A stretch of DNA of 50,459 bases from Acidobacteriaceae bacterium. GTDB taxonomy: Bacteria; Acidobacteriota; Terriglobia; Terriglobales; Acidobacteriaceae. This document shows, in pieces, positions 31,791-39,871 of the stretch. The stretch spans positions 1 to 50,459 of the forward strand of contig JASHYS010000245.1 of assembly GCA_030042915.1 (NCBI GenBank), written 5' to 3'. Both the position numbers and the translations under genes were made by a program. Below the pieces are notes generated by a model. It was given only the letters and a program-made list of their open reading frames with translations, did no database searches and was not told where the DNA came from. How positions within the stretch are numbered: position 1 is the first letter of the stretch; each line of letters opens with the position of its first letter.

Positions 31791-32798
31791 ATGGCGGTCA
31801 TTCGAGACGTGATGCCGGCTTTTGATCTGCTACAGCCAGGCTCTGCCACAGAAGCACAGAAGCTGCTCGAACAATACGGCGCCGACGCGTGGGTGATGGC
31901 CGGTGGGCTGGACAGCTTCGACTGGCTGAAGGACCGCATCAAGAAGCCGAAGGTGCTGGTAGATCTGAGCGGCGTGGACGAGCTGAAAGGCATTCGCGCG
32001 GCAGGCGATGGCGTGGAAATCGGCGCTATGACCACGCTGACTGAAATCGCCAATCATCCCGCGATCCAAAAGAACTATAGTGTGCTCTCGGATGCGGTTT
32101 CGGTCGTGGCCTCACCGCAGATTCGCAACCAGGGCACGCTAGGCGGAAACGTTTCGCAGGACGTGCGCTGCTGGTATTACCGCGGTGGATGGCCATGCTA
32201 TCGAGCGGGCGGAAACATTTGTTATGCCGATACGCCGGTGGGACGCAACCGCGAACACGCGATTTTCGGCGCCAACCGGTGCGTGGCCGTGCATCCTTCT
32301 GATTCGGCTCCGGCGCTGATCGTGCTGGACGCAAAGTTTGTGATTCGCACGCCGCAGGGCGAGCGCGTGGTGGATGCCGAAGATTATTTTGTCGGCCCGG
32401 AGACTGACATTACACGGCTCAACATCCTCGGCTCAGGTGATCTGCTGACGGCGATCCGCATTCCCGGCACGTGGGCGGGCGCGAATTTCTACTTCGAGAA
32501 AGTGCGCGACCGCAACGTGTGGGACTTCCCTTTGATGAACGTGGCGTCGGCAACCAAGCTGTCGGGAAACAGCATTGATCAGATCCGGATTGCGGTGAAC
32601 GCCGCCGCTCCGCGGCCGATGCGGTTGAAGGCCGTGGAAGATGCGGTGCGCGGGAAGCCCGCTGACGCGGATACCGGTGAAATGGCCGGAAAGATTGCGA
32701 TTCAGGGCGCGGTACCGCTGCAATTCAATGCCTACAAGATTCCGCTGATGCGCAACCTGGTGAAACGGGCCATCGTTCGCCCACAGGAGGCAGCATGA
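31791..32798 (+). CDS. FAD-binding subunit with four-Cys [4Fe-4S] loop (PaoB-like)
   Basis: A 335-residue medium subunit of the molybdenum hydroxylase. The FAD PP-loop is WVMAGGLDSFDWLKD (about 34-48), and the second FAD motif is TLGGNVSQ (about 116-123). C127, C136, C144 and C164 lie in RCWYYRGGWPCYRAGGNICYAD and NRCVAVHPSD. This Cys pattern is the extra [4Fe-4S] insertion known from E. coli PaoB and 4-hydroxybenzoyl-CoA reductase, absent from ordinary xanthine dehydrogenase FAD subunits. It accepts electrons from the [2Fe-2S] subunit and probably hands them to the following cytochrome b, whose start codon overlaps its stop by four bases. A GGAG site precedes the ATG. Confidence 0.9.
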   Translation: MAVIRDVMPAFDLLQPGSATEAQKLLEQYGADAWVMAGGLDSFDWLKDRIKKPKVLVDLSGVDELKGIRAAGDGVEIGAMTTLTEIANHPAIQKNYSVLSDAVSVVASPQIRNQGTLGGNVSQDVRCWYYRGGWPCYRAGGNICYADTPVGRNREHAIFGANRCVAVHPSDSAPALIVLDAKFVIRTPQGERVVDAEDYFVGPETDITRLNILGSGDLLTAIRIPGTWAGANFYFEKVRDRNVWDFPLMNVASATKLSGNSIDQIRIAVNAAAPRPMRLKAVEDAVRGKPADADTGEMAGKIAIQGAVPLQFNAYKIPLMRNLVKRAIVRPQEAA

Positions 32799-33658
32799 AT
32801 TTCATCCAGTGGGCGATTAGTCCCTGGGGAAAGACGGTCCCCACCCATATTGCGTGGTCGCTGATCTGGATCGCGGTCATCGCGGCGTTCTGCTTTTTGA
32901 TCGTGCATGCGCTCTACCTGATCATTGTGAAGCCGCCCAAGCGATTCGCAGAGAGCAAGGCCGAAGCAAGCGCGGCGGGGATTCCGGAGCGCGTGGCCAG
33001 GCACACTCTGGCGGCACGGCTCTTCCACTGGATCATGGCGGCGTCGATGTTCGCGCTGCTGATTACCGCTTTCCTGCCCAAGGTTGGCATTCAGTTCAAC
33101 TGGGTGCTTTATCACTGGATCGCCGGATGCGTGCTGACGGTTTCGATCCTCTTTCACATCATGCATGCATCGTTCTTTTTGGATTTCTGGTCGATCTGGC
33201 CCGACAAAACAGATTTGATCGATGCCTGGAATCGCACGCTGCGATTCTTCGGCAAAGACGCGCCCTTGCCCAGAAAGTTCGCCAAGTATCCTCTCGAAAA
33301 CAAGCTGTATCACGCCGTAGTCATGATCGCCGGGCTGGCGGTGATCATCACCGGCTTGTTCATGATGAAGCGCGTGCAGACGGGGATTTTCGTGCGCAAT
33401 CCGTACCTGTTCAGCGATATGACCTGGGGCATGATGTACGTGTTGCACGGGCTGGCCGGTGTGGGGTTTATCGCTCTGACCATCATGCACGTTTACATGG
33501 GCGTGCGGCCGGAAAAATTCCCCATCACGAAGTCGATGATTTTCGGATGGATGAGCCGCGATTTCTACCTGGAAGAGCACGACCGCGGACGATGGGCCGT
33601 GCAGGCGCAGCCCAAGCCGCCGGCGAAACAAGGTTATGCCGCAAGCGATGGCGACTGA
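32795..33658 (+). CDS. Cytochrome b subunit of the molybdenum hydroxylase operon
   Basis: A 287-residue membrane protein of the formate dehydrogenase gamma/HydC type. After a first helix (AWSLIWIAVIAAFCFLIVHALYLIIV) come four helices with likely heme-binding His: RLFHWIMAASMFALLITAF, VLYHWIAGCVLTVSILFHIMHA, KLYHAVVMIAGLAVIITGLF and YVLHGLAGVGFIALTIMHVYMG. Such subunits anchor periplasmic oxidoreductases and pass electrons to quinone. The ATG overlaps the stop of the FAD subunit gene (ATGA), which is strong evidence that it belongs to the same complex. Xanthine dehydrogenases normally use NAD+ or a soluble acceptor, so a b-type anchor is unusual. Confidence 0.9.
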   Translation: MNFIQWAISPWGKTVPTHIAWSLIWIAVIAAFCFLIVHALYLIIVKPPKRFAESKAEASAAGIPERVARHTLAARLFHWIMAASMFALLITAFLPKVGIQFNWVLYHWIAGCVLTVSILFHIMHASFFLDFWSIWPDKTDLIDAWNRTLRFFGKDAPLPRKFAKYPLENKLYHAVVMIAGLAVIITGLFMMKRVQTGIFVRNPYLFSDMTWGMMYVLHGLAGVGFIALTIMHVYMGVRPEKFPITKSMIFGWMSRDFYLEEHDRGRWAVQAQPKPPAKQGYAASDGD

Positions 33659-34076
33659 AATTCAGAAGCAGTGCGAGATGATCGAAGAGTGTTACGAGTT
33701 CACTCTTTCCTATGCCGCGCGCGGTCTTGCCGGCGATGATGGCAGCGACGCGGGGAAACAGCTGAGGGAGCAGTTGACGCGGGCCGTTGCCGCCATGCGG
33801 GGGCTGGAGCGGAGCTGCGCGGAAGCAGTCGGAGCAGAACATCTCGCCCCCGCCGAGAAATACGAGGCGTTTTTCGCAGTGCTCACGCGCGATGCGGAAG
33901 GCGCGATTGCGGCGATGGATCTGGTATTGGCGCAGCAGACCATCGGCTCACAGCTCATCGACAACCTGAACGCATCCATCCATCTGCGCGCGCTGCTGGC
34001 CGATTTGTTCCTGTTGACGGAGATCCTGGACGCGCGGCAGGCGCAGGCTGCGCAGGATGGCGCCGGTTCGCGTTGA
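33636..34076 (+). CDS. Helical protein of unknown function in the molybdenum hydroxylase operon
   Basis: A 146-residue, almost entirely helical, soluble protein. It overlaps the end of the cytochrome b gene by 23 bases and is followed 24 bases later by the IscU-like gene, so it is part of the operon. No signal peptide or transmembrane helix is present. Helices include EIQKQCEMIEECYEFTLSYAARGL, SDAGKQLREQLTRAVAAMRGLERSCAEAV, and a long C-terminal region with HLRALLADLFLLTEILDARQAQAAQ. Three Cys occur (QCEMIEEC, RSCAEA). I recognise no family. By position it could be a maturation or assembly factor for the exported enzyme, but this is inference only. An ATG 12 bases downstream is an alternative start. 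Confidence 0.7.
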   Translation: MPQAMATEIQKQCEMIEECYEFTLSYAARGLAGDDGSDAGKQLREQLTRAVAAMRGLERSCAEAVGAEHLAPAEKYEAFFAVLTRDAEGAIAAMDLVLAQQTIGSQLIDNLNASIHLRALLADLFLLTEILDARQAQAAQDGAGSR

Positions 34077-34100
34077 TGTTGATAATGATTGCCGAGGCGC

Positions 34101-34466
34101 ATGTATTCGCCACAGGTTCTCGATCATTTTGAGCATCCGCGCAATGCTGGAAGCGTTGCCGCGCCTGATGCGTCGGTACGTCTCGAGAATCCCGCCTGCG
34201 GCGATGTCCTGGAGCTCGCAGCGAAGGTCGCGGACGGGCGAATCACCGAGATTCGATTCCGGGCCAAGGGATGCGTAGCCGCGATAGCATGCGGCTCGGC
34301 TCTGACTGAGCTGGTGCGAGGGAAGACGCCGGCCGAAGCAGCAAACTTGAGTAGAGAAGACCTGCTCGACGTGGTCGGCGGGTTGCCCCCTGCATCTTCG
34401 CACGCCAGCCATCTGGCCATGGATGCGCTGAAAGCGACTTTGCAACAACTCGCATCCAGAACTTAA
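34101..34466 (+). CDS. IscU/NifU-N-like iron-sulfur scaffold protein lacking the third ligand Cys
   Basis: A 121-residue IscU-type protein. It keeps the N-terminal YSPQVLDHFEHPRNAGS pattern, C33 and D35 in PACGD, C58 in AKGCVAAIA and the His of the third ligand region (H101). The Cys that follows that His in IscU (HCS) is Ala here (SHASHLAMDAL, A102). An additional Cys64 lies 6 residues after C58. Canonical IscU needs all three Cys to assemble a [2Fe-2S] cluster, and the missing one is the sulfur acceptor. This protein may therefore act as a carrier or as a specialised scaffold for the cluster-rich hydroxylase upstream. The ATG at 34101 is better supported than an upstream TTG. The stop overlaps the convergent mocA-like stop. 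Confidence 0.8.
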   Translation: MYSPQVLDHFEHPRNAGSVAAPDASVRLENPACGDVLELAAKVADGRITEIRFRAKGCVAAIACGSALTELVRGKTPAEAANLSREDLLDVVGGLPPASSHASHLAMDALKATLQQLASRT

Positions 34467-35113
34467 TGCCGCGACCGCGTCTTCGTCGCAACCGCCGCGT
34501 AGTCTTGGGGCGTGTTGAGCCCTGCTTTGGCGAGCGGGTCGGGGACTGAGACGTATTCGATGCGCCGTGCGTGCGCGTGCAGAATCTCGCGTGCGTTGCT
34601 CGTGACCGGCGCGGCAAGGAATGCATCGATCAGATTGCGATTGGCAAGCAGTGGATGCCCATGTTTGCCGCTGTTTTCAGGAGCCACGGCCCAAAAGCCC
34701 CGGCGCAGCGCGCCCTCGAACGCGGCATAAAGAAGGCTGAGCGACTCGGCGCTGAGCGGTGGGCAATCGACGGGCGTGATCATTGCGGAATCGCACTCAC
34801 GCGCGAGGAGTTCCCGGAGTCCCACGTGCAAGGAGCTGAATTGACCGCGCTCGGGAGCGGGATTGCGGACCAGAACCGCGCCGGCAGCTTCAATCACTGG
34901 CGCGATGCGCTCCTGATTGCGCCCGACAACCACAACCACCGCGCAAGTGAAGGGCCGAAGCGCGAGGATGGCCGCGGAAAGCAGGGTTTGTTGCGGCGGC
35001 GCGGCATTAGTCTCAGCCTGCGGCGGCCATGGAAGTAGCGCCTTGTCAGTTCCCATGCGCGAGGACTCGCCGGCTGCGAGGATGAGGCCGCAAAGTTGGG
35101 CAGACGATGGCAT
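34463..35113 (-). CDS. MocA/MobA-like molybdopterin nucleotidyltransferase
   Basis: A 216-residue nucleotidyltransferase with the nucleotide-binding motif LILAAGESSRMGTDKALLPW at 10-29, the metal-binding PVDCPPLS and a C-terminal part containing GKHGHPLLANRNLIDAFL. MocA attaches CMP to the molybdenum cofactor to make the cytosine dinucleotide form used by PaoABC-like and related hydroxylases. MobA makes the GMP form. Adjacency to XdhC and a hydroxylase operon favours MocA. The open frame runs 56 codons further upstream through a degenerate spacer repeat, but MPSSAQLCG at 35113 fits the family N-terminus. It lies 103 bases downstream of xdhC on the same strand. Confidence 0.85.
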   Translation of the reverse strand: MPSSAQLCGLILAAGESSRMGTDKALLPWPPQAETNAAPPQQTLLSAAILALRPFTCAVVVVVGRNQERIAPVIEAAGAVLVRNPAPERGQFSSLHVGLRELLARECDSAMITPVDCPPLSAESLSLLYAAFEGALRRGFWAVAPENSGKHGHPLLANRNLIDAFLAAPVTSNAREILHAHARRIEYVSVPDPLAKAGLNTPQDYAAVATKTRSRH

Positions 35114-35130
35114 AGGGAGACGATAGCCGG

Positions 35131-35205
35131 GCAGGGAGCACGGGAGCAAGAAGTCCGGGAGCAGTAGGCAATGGGAAGACGGGTCGCGGAGCGTGGGAGC
35201 AAGAA
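35131..35205. repeat. Degenerate GGGAGCA-type spacer repeat
   Basis: Imperfect units such as GGGAGCACGGGAGCAAGAAG and GTGGGAGCAAGAA repeat at irregular intervals between the xdhC and mocA-like genes. The type is the same as the other low-complexity spacer repeats of the window. Confidence 0.55.
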
Positions 35206-35216
35206 ACCGAGCCTTA

Positions 35217-36092
35217 CTACTTCTGCGCCGGTGTCGAGACCGGTTCAGTTTGCCCATTGGCAGCAAGGGCGGCCGCGACATGCTTCTTGTCCTGGAACCA
35301 GCTCATGTGCGGCAGCGCGCGCTCGGCGTGGCGTCGCATGGCGATCAGCTCAGCCACGATGGAGACGGCGATTTCCTCGGGTGTGACGGCGCCGATATCG
35401 AGCCCGACCGGCGAATGCACGCGTTCGAAAAGCTCCGGGTTCAGCCCTTCCCGCGTCAGCTCGCGAAAAACCGTAATGGCTTTGCGCTTGGAGCCGACCA
35501 TGCCGATATAACGTGCCGGCGTTTGCACGGCCCAGCGCAACACGCGCATGTCGTCGCGATGGCCGCGGGTGGCGATGACGATATAGGACGATTCGGCCGG
35601 CGCCAGTTCAGCGACCGCCTCTTCGAAATCCCTGGCGATGACCTGGAGCGCGTTGGGAAAGCGCTCCGCATTGGCGTAGGCGTCGCGATCGTCGGTCACG
35701 ATGCAGTCGAAACCGGCATTGCGAGCGGCCTTGAAGAGTTCGAGAGCCACGTGGCCGGCGCCAAAGATATAGAGCAGCGGCATGGGCAATACCGGCTCGA
35801 CAAAGATTTCGAGCGTGCCCCCGCAAACCAGGCCGGTGTCGTACTTGGGATCCTGGTTGAGATCGAAGGTGAGCGTGCGCGGCTTTTCGCCGGAGATGAC
35901 CTCGCGCGCGGCCTGCCAGACTTCGGCCTCCACGCAACCCCCGCCGATGGTCCCGGCAATGGAGCCGTCATCGCGGACAAGCATTTTGGCGCTTTGAAAC
36001 GAGGGGATGGAGCCGCGCGAATTCACGATGGTCGCCACGGCGCCGCGGCGGCCCTCGCGTTGCAACTTTACGATCTCCTCATATATATTCAT
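35217..36092 (-). CDS. xdhC: XdhC-family molybdenum cofactor insertion protein
   Basis: A 291-residue XdhC/CoxF protein. The N-terminal XdhC domain has GAVATIVNSRGSIPSFQSAKMLV, then GTIGGGCVEAEVWQAAREV and the Cys-containing LVCGGTLEIFVEP. The C-terminal half is a Rossmann domain (LLYIFGAGHVALELFKAARNAGFDCIVTDDR) ending with YIGMVGSKRKAITVF and SPVGLDIGAVTPEEIAVSIVAELIAMRR. XdhC binds the molybdenum cofactor, promotes its sulfuration and inserts it into hydroxylase apoenzymes. It lies just downstream of, and opposite to, the hydroxylase operon and upstream of the mocA-like gene, forming a cofactor-maturation unit. The start has no strong ribosome binding site, but the N-terminus fits the family. 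Confidence 0.92.
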   Translation of the reverse strand: MNIYEEIVKLQREGRRGAVATIVNSRGSIPSFQSAKMLVRDDGSIAGTIGGGCVEAEVWQAAREVISGEKPRTLTFDLNQDPKYDTGLVCGGTLEIFVEPVLPMPLLYIFGAGHVALELFKAARNAGFDCIVTDDRDAYANAERFPNALQVIARDFEEAVAELAPAESSYIVIATRGHRDDMRVLRWAVQTPARYIGMVGSKRKAITVFRELTREGLNPELFERVHSPVGLDIGAVTPEEIAVSIVAELIAMRRHAERALPHMSWFQDKKHVAAALAANGQTEPVSTPAQK

Positions 36093-36213
36093 TCACTTTG
36101 ATTATTGGTTTGGCGGCGAACGAAGTCAAACTGAGGCGCTCCTGGTTGCTGAAAGGACGCGTTTCAATTAACTTCTAAGACTCACGGTTATTTCGAGATG
36201 GAGGAGGCACAAA

Positions 36214-37083
36214 ATGCCCCGCATTGTTCGATGTTCCATCATCCAGGCGTCGAATGCCAGACCGGCGACGGACCCGTTGCCGGCGCAGAAAAAAGCCATG
36301 GTGAAGAAGCACCTGGGCCTGATTCGCCAGGCGGCCAAGAAGGGTGCGCAGATCGTTTGCTTGCAGGAAATCTTTAATGGCCCTTATTTTTGCGCGGAAC
36401 AGGAGGTGAAGTGGTATGAGATGTCGGAACCGGTGCCCGACGGCCCCACCGTCAGCCTCATGCGGTCGCTGGCCAAGAAGCTGCATATTGCACTCATCGT
36501 GCCTGTGTATGAGGTCGAGCAGGAGGGCGTTTTCTATAACACCGCGGCGGTGATCGCCAACGACGGCTCCTATCTGGGCAAATATCGCAAAACGCACATC
36601 CCGCACGTGGCGCCCGGCTTCTGGGAGAAGTTCTACTTTCGGCCCGGCAACCTGGGCTATCCGGTGTTCGATCTCGGATTCGCCAAAATCGGCGTCTATA
36701 TCTGTTATGACCGCCATTTCCCCGAGGGCGCGCGCTGCCTGGGGTTGAACGGCGCGGAGATCGTCTTTAACCCGTCGGCCACTGTGGCAGGGCTGAGCGA
36801 GTACTTGTGGAGGCTGGAGCAGCCAGCGCACGCGGCGGCCAATGGATACTTCATCGCCGCGATCAATCGCGTGGGCACTGAGGCGCCGTGGAACATCGGT
36901 GAGTTCTACGGGTCGAGCTACTTCTGCAGTCCGCGCGGCAAGATTATTGCGGAGGCCAGCCGCGACAAGGACGAAGTGCTGACGGCGGACCTGGATCTGG
37001 ACGAGATTGCGGAGACCCGGCGCACCTGGCAGTTCTATCGCGATCGCCGGCCCGATCTGTATGGGCCGCTGGTGGCGTCATAG
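36214..37083 (+). CDS. pydC: Beta-ureidopropionase (N-carbamoyl-beta-alanine amidohydrolase)
   Basis: A 289-residue nitrilase-superfamily amidase. The catalytic triad is visible as E52 (LQEIFNGPYF), K126 (KYRKTHIP) and C164 (ICYDRHFPEGAR). It hydrolyses N-carbamoyl-beta-alanine, or the beta-aminoisobutyrate analogue, to the beta-amino acid, CO2 and ammonia, the last ring-derived step of reductive pyrimidine breakdown. Assignment over the closely related N-carbamoylputrescine amidase rests on context: preT, preA and dihydropyrimidinase follow directly. A GGAGGAGG ribosome binding site lies before the ATG, and the next gene starts 8 bases after the stop. It is the first gene of the pyrimidine operon and is separated from divergent xdhC by 121 bases, which must hold the promoter. 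Confidence 0.9.
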   Translation: MPRIVRCSIIQASNARPATDPLPAQKKAMVKKHLGLIRQAAKKGAQIVCLQEIFNGPYFCAEQEVKWYEMSEPVPDGPTVSLMRSLAKKLHIALIVPVYEVEQEGVFYNTAAVIANDGSYLGKYRKTHIPHVAPGFWEKFYFRPGNLGYPVFDLGFAKIGVYICYDRHFPEGARCLGLNGAEIVFNPSATVAGLSEYLWRLEQPAHAAANGYFIAAINRVGTEAPWNIGEFYGSSYFCSPRGKIIAEASRDKDEVLTADLDLDEIAETRRTWQFYRDRRPDLYGPLVAS

Positions 37084-37091
37084 AGGACGGC

Positions 37092-38420
37092 ATGGCCACA
37101 ACAACCCTTCCCGACGATCCGCAATTGCGGGCGCGATTCAGCGAGCTGAAACCGGCGCTGACGGCGCAGGCCGCGGTGATCGAGGCCGACCGCTGCCTGA
37201 ACTGCTTCGATGCGCCGTGCACGGCGGCCTGCCCGACGCATATCGATGTGCCGGGGTTCATCAAGCGCATTGCCTCGGGAAATCTGCGCGGGTCGGCGTT
37301 GCGGATTCTGGACGCGAACATTCTGGGCGGGAGCTGCTCGCGGGTTTGCCCGGTTGACGTGCTGTGCGAGGGCGCGTGCGTAATGGTCCGGCAGAATCAC
37401 AAGCCCATCCAGATTGCGCTTCTTCAGCGCCACGCGATCGACGCGTTCTGGGCGTCGGGCGAATCGTTGGCTGCGGCGGCGCCGGGAACCCGCAAGGTCC
37501 GCGTGGCGTGTATTGGCGGCGGACCCGCATCGCTGGCCTGCGCGGCGGAATTGTGCCGGCAGGGTGCGCGGGCCACAGTCATTGAGCGGCGCGAACTGCC
37601 CGGCGGGTTGAATACCTACGGCGTAGCCGAATACAAACTGCGCGCAGCCGACAGCGTGCGGGAAGTGGAGATGATCCGGCGGCTGGGCGTGGAGTTTCGT
37701 TGCGGCGTGGATGTAGATTCGGCAGCGGCTCTGGAAAAACTGGAAGCGGAATTCGATTTCATTTTTCTGGGGCTGGGCCTGGGCGCGATGCAGCGCCTGC
37801 GCATTCCCGGAGAAGACGGCGAGGGCGTGATGAACGCGCTGGAGCTGATCGCCGCTTACAAAACAGGCCATCTGCGCCAGCTGCGCGGAACCGTGGTGGT
37901 GGTGGGCGCGGGGAACACGGCCATTGACGCCGCCAATGCCGCACGGCGGCTGGGCGCCGAGACTGTCTACATGCTTTATCGACGCAACGAGAGTGAGATG
38001 TCGGCCTTCGAATTCGAATATGAGCACGCCAAGCAGGAGGGCGTGCAGTTCTTGTGGCGCCGCCTGCCCGTGGCCATACGCCGCGACGCGCACGGCCGCC
38101 TCCTGCTGGATACAGTCCAGGTGCGGCAGGCTGATGAAGGACTCGAAACGGTGCCTGGCTCCCAATCCAGCATGGTTTGCGATCTGGTGGTGCCGGCTAT
38201 CGGCCAGTCGCCTCTGACTGAGATCCTGGAGAGGCTTCGCGGCGTTGAGGTGCGCGACGGGCGCATTGTGGCCGATCGCGTCAGCGGCCAGACCAGCAAC
38301 GCACGCTATTTTGCCGCAGGCGATTGCGTCAACGGCGGCCGCGAAGTGGTGGATGCCGTGGCCGGAGGAAAACGCGCCGCGCTCACCATTCTGAAAACTG
38401 CGGAGGAAGCTCATGCCTGA
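37092..38420 (+). CDS. preT: NAD-dependent dihydropyrimidine dehydrogenase subunit PreT
   Basis: A 442-residue flavoprotein subunit. The N-terminal iron-sulfur region has Cys clusters CLNCFDAPCTAACPTH (about 35-50) and GGSCSRVCPVDVLCEGAC (about 78-96). Two dinucleotide domains follow: FAD-binding VACIGGGPASLACAAELCRQG (about 140) and NAD-binding VVVVGAGNTAIDAANAARRLG. The C-terminal FAD contact is YFAAGDCVNGGREVVDAVAGGKRAA. With PreA it reduces uracil and thymine to the 5,6-dihydro forms using NADH. It matches the N-terminal half of mammalian dihydropyrimidine dehydrogenase and E. coli PreT. The preA start codon overlaps the end by 8 bases. Confidence 0.95.
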   Translation: MATTTLPDDPQLRARFSELKPALTAQAAVIEADRCLNCFDAPCTAACPTHIDVPGFIKRIASGNLRGSALRILDANILGGSCSRVCPVDVLCEGACVMVRQNHKPIQIALLQRHAIDAFWASGESLAAAAPGTRKVRVACIGGGPASLACAAELCRQGARATVIERRELPGGLNTYGVAEYKLRAADSVREVEMIRRLGVEFRCGVDVDSAAALEKLEAEFDFIFLGLGLGAMQRLRIPGEDGEGVMNALELIAAYKTGHLRQLRGTVVVVGAGNTAIDAANAARRLGAETVYMLYRRNESEMSAFEFEYEHAKQEGVQFLWRRLPVAIRRDAHGRLLLDTVQVRQADEGLETVPGSQSSMVCDLVVPAIGQSPLTEILERLRGVEVRDGRIVADRVSGQTSNARYFAAGDCVNGGREVVDAVAGGKRAALTILKTAEEAHA

Positions 38421-39855
38421 TCTTCGCGTACGTAACTTTGCCGGAAGCATCAACTGTCCCAATCCCTTCTGGCTGGCCTCGGCGCCGCCCACCAATACCG
38501 GCGAGATGATCATGCGTGCATTCGACGCGGGCTGGGGCGGCGCGGTGTGGAAGACCATTGGCGAGCCAATCGTCAACGTGAGTTCGCGCTACTCGGCCAC
38601 GGATTGGAATGGGCAGCGCATCATGGGTTTCAACAATATTGAGCTCATCAGTGACCGGCCGGTGGACGTGAACCTGCGCGAAATGGCAGAAGTAAAGAAG
38701 CGATATCCGGAAAATGCTGTCATCGCGTCGCTGATGGTGGCGTCGAACCGCGAGGCGTGGCACGGGATTGTGACGCGCACTGAAGACGCCGGCGCTGATG
38801 GCCTGGAGTTGAACTTTGGCTGCCCGCACGGCATGAGCGAGCGCGGCATGGGCTCGGCAGTGGGCCAGGTACCCGAGTACGCCCAGATGATCACGGAATG
38901 GGTGAAGGAGAAGGCGCGCACGCCGGTGCTGATCAAGCTGACGCCGAATATTTCTGACATTCGCGCGGTGGCGCGCGCGGCCAAACGCGGCGGCGCAGAC
39001 GGCCTGTCGGCGATCAATACCATCAATTCGATTACAGGAATCGATCTGGACACGTTTGTGCCCCGGCCTAACGTGGACGGGAAGAGTTCACATGGCGGCT
39101 ACTGCGGGCCTGCAGTAAAACCCATCGCATTGAACATGGTGCAGCAGATTTTGGCTGATCCTGAGTCGGCGCTGCCGCTCTCGGGCATCGGCGGCATTGG
39201 CTCGTGGGGCGATGCGGCGGAGTTCCTGTTGCTTGGCTGCGACACTGTGCAAGTGTGTACTGCGGTGATGCACTACGGCTACCGCATTGTCGAAGATATG
39301 GCCGAAGGCCTCGACAACTGGATGCGCGCGAAAGGCTTCAAGACGCTCGACGATTTTCGTGGGTTGTCGCTCCATCGCGTCACCGAGTGGAAGCACCTGA
39401 ACCTCAACTACAAGATCGTGGCGCGCATCGACGAGCAGAAGTGCATCGGATGCGACCTTTGCCACATCGCGTGTTGGGACGGTGCGCACCAGTGTATCCA
39501 TCTGGATCGCGTAACGGGGCCGGTGGACGGGCATGTGGAACTGCACCGCACACCGGCGGCGGAGGAAGCTGAAAGCCGCGCGTCGATTGCCGTAACGCCG
39601 GTAACGCGCAGGGAGCGGGCCGCGGCATTCGAACAGGGACCGTATCCCACGCCGCTGGCGCGCATTCCGCGCGTCGATGAGACCGAGTGCGTGGGGTGCA
39701 ACTTGTGCTGGTGCGTGTGCCCAGTAGAGGGATGCATCACCATGGTGCAGGTGGATACGGGGTTGAAACCGGAAAGCTGGGACGAGCGGACGAAGGGCGC
39801 GACGTGCGAGACGCCAGGGGCTAAGGGACTCGGGACTGAGGGACTAAGGACGTAG
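38413..39855 (+). CDS. preA: NAD-dependent dihydropyrimidine dehydrogenase subunit PreA
   Basis: A 480-residue FMN and iron-sulfur subunit. The dihydroorotate-dehydrogenase-like TIM barrel (about 1-310) contains NPFWLASAPPTNTGEM, LELNFGCPHGMSERGMGSAVGQ with the active-site Cys, PVLIKLTPNI and SGIGGIGSWGDAAEFLLLG. Two ferredoxin-type motifs follow: CIGCDLCHIACWDGAHQC and CVGCNLCWCVCPVEGC. Between them is a longer linker than in E. coli PreA. It catalyses reduction of the pyrimidine ring with electrons from PreT. The last 15 or so residues (ETPGAKGLGTEGLRT) are encoded by a spacer-type tandem repeat and are probably not functional. Confidence 0.95.
   Translation: MPDLRVRNFAGSINCPNPFWLASAPPTNTGEMIMRAFDAGWGGAVWKTIGEPIVNVSSRYSATDWNGQRIMGFNNIELISDRPVDVNLREMAEVKKRYPENAVIASLMVASNREAWHGIVTRTEDAGADGLELNFGCPHGMSERGMGSAVGQVPEYAQMITEWVKEKARTPVLIKLTPNISDIRAVARAAKRGGADGLSAINTINSITGIDLDTFVPRPNVDGKSSHGGYCGPAVKPIALNMVQQILADPESALPLSGIGGIGSWGDAAEFLLLGCDTVQVCTAVMHYGYRIVEDMAEGLDNWMRAKGFKTLDDFRGLSLHRVTEWKHLNLNYKIVARIDEQKCIGCDLCHIACWDGAHQCIHLDRVTGPVDGHVELHRTPAAEEAESRASIAVTPVTRRERAAAFEQGPYPTPLARIPRVDETECVGCNLCWCVCPVEGCITMVQVDTGLKPESWDERTKGATCETPGAKGLGTEGLRT
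39815..39855. repeat. GGGACTNAG tandem repeat inside the 3' end of preA
   Basis: About four imperfect copies of a GGGACTNAG unit with period 10 run up to and across the preA stop codon, adding a low-complexity tail to the protein. Confidence 0.7.
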
Positions 39856-39871
39856 AGACATACGTTTCCTG

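Noticed and set aside
28484..32798. Naming the molybdenum enzyme xanthine dehydrogenase
   Set aside because: The Tat signal and four-Cys FAD subunit match PaoABC-type aldehyde oxidoreductases as well or better. Substrate residues cannot be judged without alignment.
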